A stretch of DNA of 64,000 bases from Chlamydomonas sphaeroides (taxonomy: Eukaryota; Chlorophyta; Chlorophyceae; Chlamydomonadales; Chlamydomonadaceae): assembly GCA_001662425.1 (NCBI GenBank), contig BDDC01000006.1, forward strand, positions 172,462-236,461, in the 5' to 3' direction. The notes below the pieces were generated by a model. That model saw only the letters and a list, made by a program, of their open reading frames with translations, did not search any database and was not told the DNA's origin. Below, one piece after another: positions 54,075 through 64,000 of the stretch (its first letter is position 1; each line of letters begins with the position of its first letter). The position numbers and the translations under genes were made by a program.

Positions 54075-57000
54075 GGAGCGCGTTGGAGCAGCGGGGCGAG
54101 CGAGGTGCTGCGGCATGCACCTCGCGGCTGAGGGTGTGGCTGTTGGGTCGGTGATGTCCGTGTTTGGTGCTCGCGGCGCCGGCAAGGCGCTGCGTGGAGC
54201 TGCATCGGCTGGCCTTAGAGGGGCGGCGGAGAGAGATCGGCAGCGCGGGTGCAGAGGCGCAGGGAGTGGGACAGGAGCTGCAGCGGCGGAGAGAGAGGCG
54301 CGGGCCCATGCATATGGGTCGGCGTGTGAGAAGAGCAGCAGAGAGTAAGAGCGCGAGGGCGGCAAGCAAGTGGCGGGGCGGGGCGGCGCAGGGGCGAGCG
54401 ACGGCGCAGGGCCGGGCGGCGGACTGGGTGCCGCACGTGGCGGCTGCGCGGCGCGGCTGGGCGGCTGCCGCCTTGGTTTTGTCGGACCCGTCGCCATCGC
54501 GGCAGCAGCAAAAGGAAACGTCGTGGTATAGGCATAGTTGGGCCTTGAGCGGCGCGGCAACGTCAGGTGTTCGGTCTCGGAAAGGGGGCTCTTGGGGGGC
54601 GCGGACCGGGCGGTGCGCCTGTGCACGTCGAGTTGGAGCGGGGTTTTGCTAGATGGACGCGAAGCATCCTCGGGCTCCTCCCTCGGCAGGCAGCATGGTG
54701 GGAGGCTTCCTACCTTGTGCAAGGCGGGGGGGGGCGCATTGCGAGAGTGCGAGGGCGCGGGTCGTCCGCGGCGTGTTGCTGCCGGCGTTGGGAATGTGCG
54801 GCTCGGGTCGTCGGGTCGTGCGGGCAGTCGGCCACAGCGGAGTGGTTTGCACCTGATTCAGCTCATGGCCGTGTTACGGTCCTTGTCTGGAGTGTTCGGA
54901 GTTCTTGCGGCTGTGGGTGTGTATATCTGCCGGGCGGTGTGGGAGTCGTCGTTGCGTTGGCCGGGTGTTGCGTTGGCCTTGGGGCCGCCACGTAGAGAGC
55001 GAAGCGCAGGCCTAAAGCGCGTTCTGGGCGCCGGGTAGGAGGGCGCCACGATGGACGCTTTGGGCAGCGCCCGGCGCGCCAGAGGCGCTGCGAGAGAGTG
55101 GGTGCCAATGCTATTCACATACAATACGGGTAGTCATTATTGTATCGGCGGCACGGCGGGGGGGCGGCACCGCCTGCTGGCGCTGACACCAAAAGCAGCT
55201 AGCTGCCCCCGCCCGGCCGCCCCCTGACCCGGCATTTTGGCACGGGTGTGCAATAAGCGGCCTACGGCGCGGTCGCAACACGGTCGGCCGCGGCCCCCAG
55301 CTGCGGCCTGGCCACGGTGCGCATGTCAAGGAACCGGGGTTAGCGCTACTACTAGACCATTCGGGCGTTACTATTCGTATTGGGTGTGCCTGTGTCGCGG
55401 ATTGTCTGGCGGCGCGAGGCTGAGAGTACCGGTACGACGACCTGCTGCTGCGGCCTGGGCGCAGCCGGAGGGCCGGAGGGTAATCGTTTGATAGACGGAG
55501 GGCCTCCACTTCATAGAGCGCCGGCCTGCGTTACAGAAGCTTGTGGTGTGGCGGCACGCGTCGCTGGCACTGCGCATGAGGGAGGTTCACGGCTAGGACG
55601 TTTGTCTAGTGGTAATGCTTCGCTGGCAAGACTACGGCGGCAGGTAGGGGACGTGCTTGGTGGCTTGAGCCCACCAACATCGGGGATGAGGCCCCCGGTC
55701 TCTGCAACTGCACGTCCACAGTCCGGCTGCAGTGGCTGCGCACGCGGCGACGGGGGCCGGGTAGCGACGGATCACCCAGGGAATAGGACATGCGCGGACC
55801 GGGAGTACCCCATACGGCCTGCTTCGGTCGCGGACAGTGCGCCTATGATTGCATGACTTATGTCCTTGGCGTCGGATCGTGTAACAACAAAAGCTTCATC
55901 CGGAACAAGTACACCGCACGTTGGATTTTTGTGGAATGAGAGTTAATGGGGATACACCTGATTCTCCGACGTTAGCGGTTAGAGGGGTGCAATCCGTAGT
56001 GGCAACCGCGATAGCCTTGCAGCAGTTGCAGCCGTATCCCGCATACCGGAGACCAAAGTTATCGCAAGCGTATGGGCATGGCGAAGGTTTCTGTTACGGC
56101 GTTGTTTGGCCGCTGGCGTGGCGCCCTTTCCCGTCCCCGCACGCAACCGGGAACGAACCTGTTAATCGGGGATGGAAAACGGTGAATTTGGTCAGGAGCC
56201 GGGTGTCGACAAGAAGCAACGTTGGATGGTGCGGTGGACTGATAAGGGTTGGGGCCGTATGGATGCGCAGTGTGGCGGGTGACGGGGCGCGTCACACCTC
56301 GGGGCCAGAGGCTTCCGGCCCTCGCCGAGACCGCGTGCCCGGACCAATACGATGTTCCGTATGTTTCCATCAGAATGGGGAAAGGGGCACAGCGCCAACC
56401 CGGCCTCTGTCTGGGGCTGCCGGCCGCCCCTCGGCCATTGGGGTTGCTTCAGGTAAAGGCATTGGAACGCAGGCTCCAACCACCCTCTCAACCAGCGCTG
56501 TACGTCGCAGTGACGGAACTTGTCTTGCACGCGCCCCCTGTTCCCTTCACCCGGACATGGCCGAGGCACGCTTGTGTCAAAGATATGGCCGACACCCCGA
56601 CCCCCCCCCGGCCTCTCGCAATGTCGCAAGCACCAGCGCATGGCCGCTACCGCAACAGCCGCCGCCCAGCCAACCAGGACGGCCAGGAGGCAGGGCCCGC
56701 CCTCGCTGCCAACTCAGCCCCCAACACAGCTTCGCTTCCGCTTGGCGCCGCCAACAGAGGCCGACCTCGGGCGGCCGCTCTTGCCGCTGCCGCCGCAGCC
56801 GCGGCCGCGGCCGCTCGGCCCCGGCCCGGGAGTGGGAGGCTGGGAGCGGCGGCGGCGCTGCCAGCGGAGGGCCCGCCCCGCGCCCGCTGTCAGAGCTGGG
56901 GCGGCCGCGCTTGCCGCGGCCGCGACCGCCGCCACCGCCTGGCCGTGGCCCATCGTCACGGGCGCTCCCCAACACGGACGAAGTGCCGGGCTGGGAGGCA

Positions 57001-58937
57001 GAGGAAGCGCGTAAACGGCCCGGAACGGGGTTGTGAGACAGTGAGAGCCTGAACTTCACGCTGCAATTGCTCGGCTCGAGAGAGGCACTGTTCTGTAGGA
57101 GTAGCTATGGCTATGATTGCTACATGCTGCGCAAGGTTCGTAGGCGCTCACCATGGCTCACCACGGCTCACAATACCTCAATTCGGTACGCAGCCAGCCC
57201 CTCCGTCAGCCCGTTTGCCCTTGCCACCGCGACACGGACGCAGCGCTGTACTGCTGGGCCGGGGGATCCCTGCCTCATTCCCCCGCACCGCACCGTAGTG
57301 CATAACGACACCCCCTTGCTGCACAGCAGCCACCACAAGCTCTTCCGGCAGCTGCAGGGCCTGCCGCCGCCGGCTGTCATGCGCCGCCCGCAGCAGGACA
57401 GCGGCGGCCCGGGCGGCGGGGCGGGGATGACCACAGCCCGTCGGGCCCTGGCCCGCCCGTGCATGCCGCTGGAGTCCCCTCAATGACTTCCCACTATGGT
57501 TATACAGTAATCAGGCCGCTGGAGCTGGAGGCGCCGCGCACGGCTGAGCCGGTAAGCAGGGAACTTTCAACTGTAGAACCATCATTGCCCTACACCATGG
57601 GCTCACGCATGGTGCACGGTGCCCCCCGGCCCCCACAGGAGGGAGGCGCTTCGTGGGTGGGCGGTTCGGGACACAGTGTGCAGCTTAGCGCTGCACCATG
57701 CCAGGCGGTCTATGTGCCGGCCTGCAGATGTATGCTTCTTGCAGAGTAGCAAGTGCTCCTGTGGCCGAGGGACGAGTGGCAGCGTGGCACACGCGGTATA
57801 AAAAACAGACGAAGTCAAGAACCTGGGGTCGCCACTGAGTTGTATATATTAGACCAGCACTGTCAACCCCTGGACCGCTGGACAAATCAAGTTTCACAGG
57901 CTCTAGACTTCCTGTCTCCCGTGGACGGCCCGATGCAGGAGCTCTCTCGGGTTCAGGGGGGAAGAAAGTTAAGAGCCTGCAACTAACGGATGGGTTCCAT
58001 ATTTCCTCTGGGCACGTCCAACGCCTTGAAGCTGGCACCACTAAGTACAGCGCCGGCCACGTGAACGCAGCGCCTGCGGCGCCCTGTCCTGCTCATGCAT
58101 TTGCCCCTGTGTACCCAGGGGGCAGCATCTCTTGGCCAGTGGCAGGGTGAGCTGGGGAGTGGCTGGGGCGGGGCGGGCAGCGGGCGGGCGGGGTTGCCGG
58201 TTCACGGCTGCCCACGTGCCCAGTCGAGTCGCGTTCGGGGTTCGGACGCCACGGCCCTCTCAAGTAGATACATGTATAAGCACGACGACGTTGCTCTCGG
58301 CACGTGGCCTCGAGCGCCCGGTTTCGAGCATTGGGGCGTCCGACAATTTTCAACTAGGTGAACATTGTCTGGGGAGCAGAGAGTTATGTACCGTGTCGTC
58401 TTGAGAACTGCGACCACGGCTGTGAGCAGTTCGTAGCTGGAGAACGGGTTGAAGCGCCCGAGCTGTCGTGCATGCTCCCCCGATGCCTTTCTCATACTCA
58501 CATACTCTAGGTCGCCTTGGTGGATAGCGCAGGTGTAGAGCAAGGCTTTCTGCGACCTCAAAGCTTGTCGCGTTTTGCGATTCTTCACTAGGCGAACTGA
58601 CTCCAAATACAATGCACTAACGCTATCAGGAGCGCTATCACTTCATCTGGTGGTGGCGCTGCTCGCGGCGACGTCGTCGAGCAGCGGCAGAGCATCACCA
58701 CGCCGTCGCGTCTGTTGGCCACGCGCGGTCCCTGGCGACACCTTGGATGTTCTCATCTGAAACACAGGGAGGAGGCACACCAGGTGCGGACTTCTGACCA
58801 AACACGCTGTGGTCCTGCAGGTTGACGCAGCGCCGCCTGCGCGACCATTTCCATGAAGGCCGAGCTGCTATACAGCATGCGGGTTACGCGAAGTGCTTCG
58901 TGCTTCGCAAACCGCTAATGTCGCATACGACCCGCAG
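54075..58937. other. 4.9-kb region without a supported gene
   Basis: It starts with the 3' flank of the MIOX-like gene. From about 55100 to 56300 the sequence is markedly less G/C-rich. A plus-strand frame of 371 codons (55921-57036) and a minus-strand frame with Gly/Arg-rich text (56577-57059) overlap, and neither shows a domain, so I call neither. A promoter and first exon of the following Gln-rich gene may lie at its right end. Confidence 0.5.
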
Positions 58938-59053
58938 GCAACAACTCAGCGTCTACCGGCAATAACAATATCGGCGGGTGGCTGTTTCACAACACAGCTG
59001 AAGGGCGCAGCAAGGGCTCGCGTAGCGGACGTGCGCCTGACGCTGGCCCAGCC

Positions 59054-62000
59054 ATGGTCGGGCCCGGTCGCCAGCCCCAGCTCGCATATGTTGACGGCCC
59101 GGGGAGCAACGTGCTTCTGCAGACAGGACCGGCACAGATGGGCTATGCTCGGCAACAGCAGGTGACGGCCAGTGGGAACGGCCGGCCTAACGGGTTCACG
59201 CACGCGCAGCTCGCCTCGGCGACGGTCATGCAAGTCCAGAACTTCCAGCTGCCCCCCGCACAGCAGGCGCCACAATCTCAGCAAGTCCTGCAGCTGCATG
59301 CCGGGCAGTCACCGCCGCACGTGCTGCAGCTGAGCGGCGGAACGCGAGTGGTCAAGGCCGGGCAGCCCTACCCCAACACGACCATCGTGCAGACGGCCGT
59401 CGCGGTGCCGGCCTCGGCCCAACACCACATGGGCATCGTTGCTGGGCGGCCATCGGGGCTTGGGTCACAGCCAATGGGCCCTGGCCCTATGCAGCCGGGC
59501 GGCCAGCAGCTGCAGCCCCAGCAGGCTAAGCTGACGCTCGTGCACACGGCGCAGCCGCAGCAGCACGTGCTCGTCGCGCAGCCGCAGCAGACGGTCGCGC
59601 AGCAGCTGCCCACCCAGCAGCAGCAGAAGCTGCAGCAGCAGCAACAGCAGCAGCTGGGCGCGTCCGGAGGGCCCTGGCCCGGCGGCGGCGCGCCGCAGCA
59701 GTCCATGGGCGCCATGCTAAGCGGCCAGGGCTTCCAGTCAGTCGCGATCCGCCCTGGGAGCCAGCCGATGGTCCGCACGGCCAGCGGCTCACAGAGCGGC
59801 ATGCAGCCGGCTTTCGGTCCGCCGCAGCCAGTCGCCGCCAACGCCGTGCGCCCCGGCATGCGCATCCCCAAGCTCGGCACCGTAGCCACGTGAGTGCTTG
59901 CCGCGTCGGTGCGCGCACCCTTTGTTTCGTGCACCGCGCACATTGACTACGTTGGCGCTGCCGGAACGTTGGCCTTGCTGAGTTGCGGGTCGAGTGTGTT
60001 GCAGGTCGTTTTGACGAAGGTTTTCGCGGCGCCCTACTGCACTCAGGTACAACCCCATCACTGGCGTGCGCTCGGCCGCCACCGCTGCCTCCGGCCCCAC
60101 GCCCGGCGTGCAGCCTGGGCTCCCAGCTGGGCTGCCCGCGTCCCTGGTGCAGCAGGTTGCCAAGGTCAACATGCTGCAGCAGCAACAGCTGCAGCAGCAG
60201 CAGTTGCAACAGCACCAACAACTGCAGCAGCAGATGCAACAGCAGCAGCAGCTCGCGCGGCAGCCTCTGTCGCGCGCCTCGGACGATCGAGGCATGCAGG
60301 TGCGCTCGCCGTGCGGGCTGGCGCACCGCACAACTCTGTTCGCGTCGTGTGTACCACGTGCTGCTGCTGACGCGTGCTGGCCCTCTGCGCCGTGTGCTGT
60401 GCTGCCCCTCCAGGGCCATGCATCGTTGCAATTGCAGCAGCAGCAGCAGGTGCAGCAGGGCGGCATGTCCGGGCAGCAGCTGGCGCAGTTCCACCTGCAG
60501 GCTGCTCAGGGCCAGGGCCCAGCGCAGGGCCTGGGCCAGCCGCCCGCCCGCAATGTGCGGCCGATGGGCGCGCCACTGACGCAGGGCGCGATGCTGGGGC
60601 CGGGCCAGGGCGGCGTCGGCGGCTCCAACGGCAACCAGCGCCAGACGGCTGTGGTCATCGGCGGCGGAGGCCTGGCGACTGGACCCCACTTGGGCGTTGG
60701 CGGCGGCCTCCTACAGGCCCAGGCCCAGGCTCAGGCTCAGGCCCAGCAGGCGGCGATGCAGGGCAGCGGCCCCGGCGGGCCGCCGAGCGGTCCCCAGCAG
60801 GTGGTCAACATCACGCTTGCCGACGGCACCACCGCGACGGCGGTCATGGACCAGGCCACGCTGTCGCGCATGCTGTCGGACGGCGCCGCGCTGGCTGCCA
60901 AGCAGCAGCAGGAGCTGCGCAGTTCGGCGCACGGCATGGCGCCGGCCGGCCACGGCCACCCGCTGGCACTGAGCCAGCAGCAGCCCGGCGGCGCGGCGGG
61001 CGGCCGCGGACCCATGTCGGGCGGTATGGAGCACCTGGGTGGCCTGCAGGCTGTGCAACTGGGTGGCCTGGCGCAAGGGACCGGCGCCGGGCCCCGTGGC
61101 GCCGTCTTCGGCGGCCCGGGCAACGGCCCCCAGGGCGTGCAGCACACGGCCGGCCGCGGCGCGCCGCCGCCGCCGCCCGGCCACCCCGGCCAGTCGCAGC
61201 TGCGCGGCGCGCAGGCGCTGTCACTGCGGCCGTCTGGCGGCAGTGGCAGCTTCCAGCAGCCCGCCGTCACCTTTCTCAGCGGCCCGCACCAGCACCTGGA
61301 CCCGCAGCCCGCCGGCCGCCGCGAGGCCGACGGCCCTTCGTCCATCTTCGACGCGTCCGTCGCCTTTGCGCAGTTCCAGGTGCTCGGCCACCTGCAGCAG
61401 CAGCGGCAGCAGCAGCAGGCGGCCGGGATGGGCCAGGGCCAGGCTCAGCGGCCGCAGCAGGCGGCCATGGCGCAGGGCCTCAGCCTGGTGGACCTGGACG
61501 CGGTGCTGGAGCACAGCGGACCCATGGGTCTGCACGCCCACCACCAGCACCTGCACACGCAGTCGGGCCCGCAGGCGCAGCTGCACCACCACCTCCACCA
61601 CCACCAGCACTCGCCGCTGTCGGGGCCGCAGCCTGCCGCGCTGCAGCGCCAGTCCAGCATGGGCCTCAGCGTCTTCAGCGGCTCGCGCCCGCCCAGCGAG
61701 GCGCTGTCGCAGAGCGCCGGCGGCACCGCGCTGTCGCTCACGGGCGGCAGCAACGCAGGCTTCCCGCAGTTCGCGCCCGAGGAGTTGATGCTGGGAGTCG
61801 ACGCCGCTGACGCGGCCGCGGCCGTGGCCGCCCTGGGTGGCGGCAGCGGCACTGACCTCAAGGGCATCCTCGTCTCCATCGGCCAGGAGCTGGCTCGCCA
61901 CGGCATCAGCGTCGAGACAGCCGTCACGTCGGGCTGGCTGGGTGTGCTGACGGCCACGGACGTGGCCGTCCTCGCGGACGCGTACGCGGACGAGGAGCGG

Positions 62001-63104
62001 CGCGTGACGCACAAGGGCCAGCAGGCGGCGACCGCGGCTGCGGCCGCACAGCACCAGGCCGCGGCGGCGCACGCGCATGCCCAGGCCGCGGCCATGTCGA
62101 GTCGCGACGGCAGCGCGGTGTCGCTGCCCAACATCCCGCCGCCGGCCTCATCGTCGGCGGGCTACATGCAGCTGAGGGCGGCCAGCGACGCCTGCATCCA
62201 GGAGCTGCCGCTGGGGGGCGCCCCCGGCGGCGACCGCTCCGCCACCGCCGCCATCCTGGCCCTGACCATGAACCCGCCTGCCTCAAGCCGCACTTCGAAC
62301 TCCATTGCGCCGTCGGAGGACGGCGCCAGCAGCGCCGACGCCATGGCCCCCGTGCCGCTGAGCGGCGGCGCGTCGTTCGACCGGCCTGTGCTAAGCACGC
62401 TGCAGTTTGGCTACAGCAGCACGGGCGTGGGCGGAGCCGGCGGCGGGCTGCCGGGCGTGGGGGAGATCAGCCTGTCGGCCGAGTGCGACGGCTCCGACCA
62501 GCCGGAGCCGGATTCGGGTAGGTGTCGCCCGGCTGGCTGTTCGAGCAAGGAGCCGTACGCTGGGCTCGTTTGCGGCGTTCCAGGGCTGCTCGTGTGCCCC
62601 CGTCGCCATGCCCTGCTGACCCGGCCCTGCCTGACCTCCGCCCCTGCCGCCGCCGCAGCGGCCCTGGCAGAGATCTTCGCGCTGCCCAGCTGCGCCAAGC
62701 CGTGGTCGTCCTTTGGCGGGCCACTGATGGCGGAAGAGGCGGGGCTGCGGCTGGGCGCCTCGGGGCCGGGCCTGGGCGGCGGCCAGCCGGTCTTCGCCAT
62801 CACAGCCTCGGGCGGCAGGGTCGAGGACTCTGCCTCGGAGTACGAGGCCAAGCGCCTGGGTGGTGCCGGTGCCGGTGCCGTGCGCGCGGCTTCAGCTGAA
62901 GGCCACTCGCTGCTGGTGCCGCCAGGTGCGGCGGCGTTGGCCGACGCGCGGGCGCCCGGCCGTCAAGGCGCGCCGGTGAAGCCGGTCTCGGCGCCGGGCG
63001 CGCCGGGGAAGGCGGTGAGTGACGGCCAAGCGCCGGGCGACGACGCCGGCCGGGAGCTGTCGACGCGCTTCGCTAACCTGGATCTTGGCTGCGGCTTCTA
63101 CTAG
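59054..63104 (+). CDS. Glutamine-rich protein of unknown function
   Basis: Four exons (59054-59889, 60047-60299, 60414-62517, 62659-63104) splice in frame to 1212 residues. The protein is rich in Gln, Gly, Ala and Pro. It has Gln runs near residues 190-200 and 320-350, and a His-rich run (HHHLHHHQH) near residue 760. One segment (about residues 843-890, TDLKGILVSIGQELARHGI, then GWLGVLTATDVAVLADAY) looks folded and helical. I do not recognise the family. Such composition is common in nuclear co-regulators, but that is only an analogy. The 5' end is uncertain: the frame stays open back to an acceptor-like CCCGCAG ending at 58937, with sensible text (NNSASTGNNNIGGWLF), so an upstream exon with the true start is likely. 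Confidence 0.7.
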
Positions 63105-64000
63105 GACGCCATTACTAATGACGTGGGCGCCCCAGGCGGGCGGTGGGCTCATGTGGGTCTGGCTGTGCGCGTGTTTGGCTGTGGCTGTGGGTTTCCGGCG
63201 TAGTGGTGCCCTGGCGCGCGCTTGTGCATGCGCGGGGGGCCGACATCAGGCAAGAGCTGTGCACGGGTCCCTTTCTTCTGGGAGTTGCGGGTGGCTTGGC
63301 CAGGCTCACGGCCGCTGTGGCCGCGGGTGGCAGCGAATGTGCTTATCGATGCGCACTTGTGGGGGCCGCGGCTCCTCGACCGTGCCAGCATATGCGGGGC
63401 CACGCCACATTGCCGGGCGCGGTGCTCGCCCCCGGCCTGGTCTGGGATCATGGTAAACAGGGCTGGCGGAAGGAGCCGAACGACTGTGGCGGGTGGCTGG
63501 CTGATGCAAAGTGGTATGGCGTTGTATGGGCATGAGCTGCATCGGAGGGGTATTCCAAGCGCTAGTGCCAATGGACTCGGCGGCGTGGGTTCAGACGCAC
63601 CCGCTGCGTGCATTCCTCTGGCAGCGGGTCCTGAGAATGTGGGCTAGGGATCTGTGAAAGCTGTGAAGGACGCGGGTGCTGACTGCCCGGCTCTACGACC
63701 GGCGCTGGCGCCGCGAGAGCCTAGACGCAAGAGCTGTGCTGCGCGGCAGGCCTGGCCTGGCCGCGGCGGCGTGGCGTGTGGGTTTCAAGGGCGCTGCCGA
63801 GCGCAGCCACCGGGCCCGTGCCGCGGGTTAGGCCTCCTTGCTGCATGTGGTGCAAGCGATGTCGTTGCAAGCGATGTCGTCAGCGGGTGTGCACTCGTGT
63901 GTGCGCGTGTGTGTTTCTGCGGTGGGCGCCGGCCAGGCTCGCAAGTGGTGGTGTCTCTCGCGCCCGTGAACCCAAGGGGCACTGGGGGGGGGGGGGCCTG
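63105..64000. other. Right flank, 3' region of the Gln-rich gene
   Basis: No further gene is seen. The flank contains a perfect 13-bp direct repeat (GCAAGCGATGTCG twice at about 63852-63879), a GTGTG-rich stretch near 63890-63915 and a run of 13 G at 63984-63996. Confidence 0.55.

Noticed and set aside
55595..55650. tRNA-like stretch (TTGTCTAGTGGTAATGC)
   Set aside because: It resembles a D-arm and A box, but no B box (GGTTCRANNCC) or closing acceptor stem follows at the right distance.
55921..57036. 371-codon plus-strand frame
   Set aside because: No domain or consistent composition, an equally plausible Gly/Arg-rich frame overlaps on the other strand, and long chance frames are common at this G/C content.

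Overview
The window reads as nuclear DNA of a volvocine (Chlamydomonadales) green alga. It is strongly GC-rich. The genes are cut into many short exons by GT-AG introns, rich in G/C simple repeats. One gene has the TGTAA polyadenylation signal typical of these algae, and a plastid-type triosephosphate isomerase is present. Two runs of N (14548-14924 and 42061-42412) are assembly gaps, each beginning directly after a simple repeat. All gene models below were spliced by eye and checked for reading-frame closure; nothing was searched against a database.

Layout, left to right. 1-2462: no convincing gene. 2463-9514 (minus): a 17-exon mitochondrial intermediate peptidase-like M3 metallopeptidase. 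It is head-to-head, across 307 bp, with POP5, an RNase P/MRP subunit (9822-11471, plus). 13167-19088 (minus): a 13-exon WD-repeat protein resembling WDR93/FAP297 of the ciliary central apparatus. This is head-to-head, across 510 bp, with the first of two tandem TRPV-like ion channels (copy A, 19599-30962; copy B, 31987-44558; both plus, 31 exons each). 45201-46073: plastid triosephosphate isomerase with no introns. 46.1-49.7 kb: intergenic, with decayed transposon-like coding remnants. 49696-54074: a 1103-residue protein whose C-terminus is a myo-inositol oxygenase fold lacking most iron ligands. 54.1-58.9 kb: no supported gene. 59054-63104: a large glutamine-rich protein of unknown function.

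The most interesting items are these. The tandem TRPV-like pair has an exon-for-exon identical layout, including a 7-nt microexon inside pore helix S6 and blocks of near-identical intron that suggest gene conversion. The MIOX-like protein looks like a pseudoenzyme. The M3 peptidase keeps its zinc site but has lost conserved transition-state residues. A central-apparatus WD protein shares a divergent promoter with a TRPV-like channel, which hints at a flagellar gene neighbourhood. This last point is an inference from known flagellar roles of these families in Chlamydomonas.
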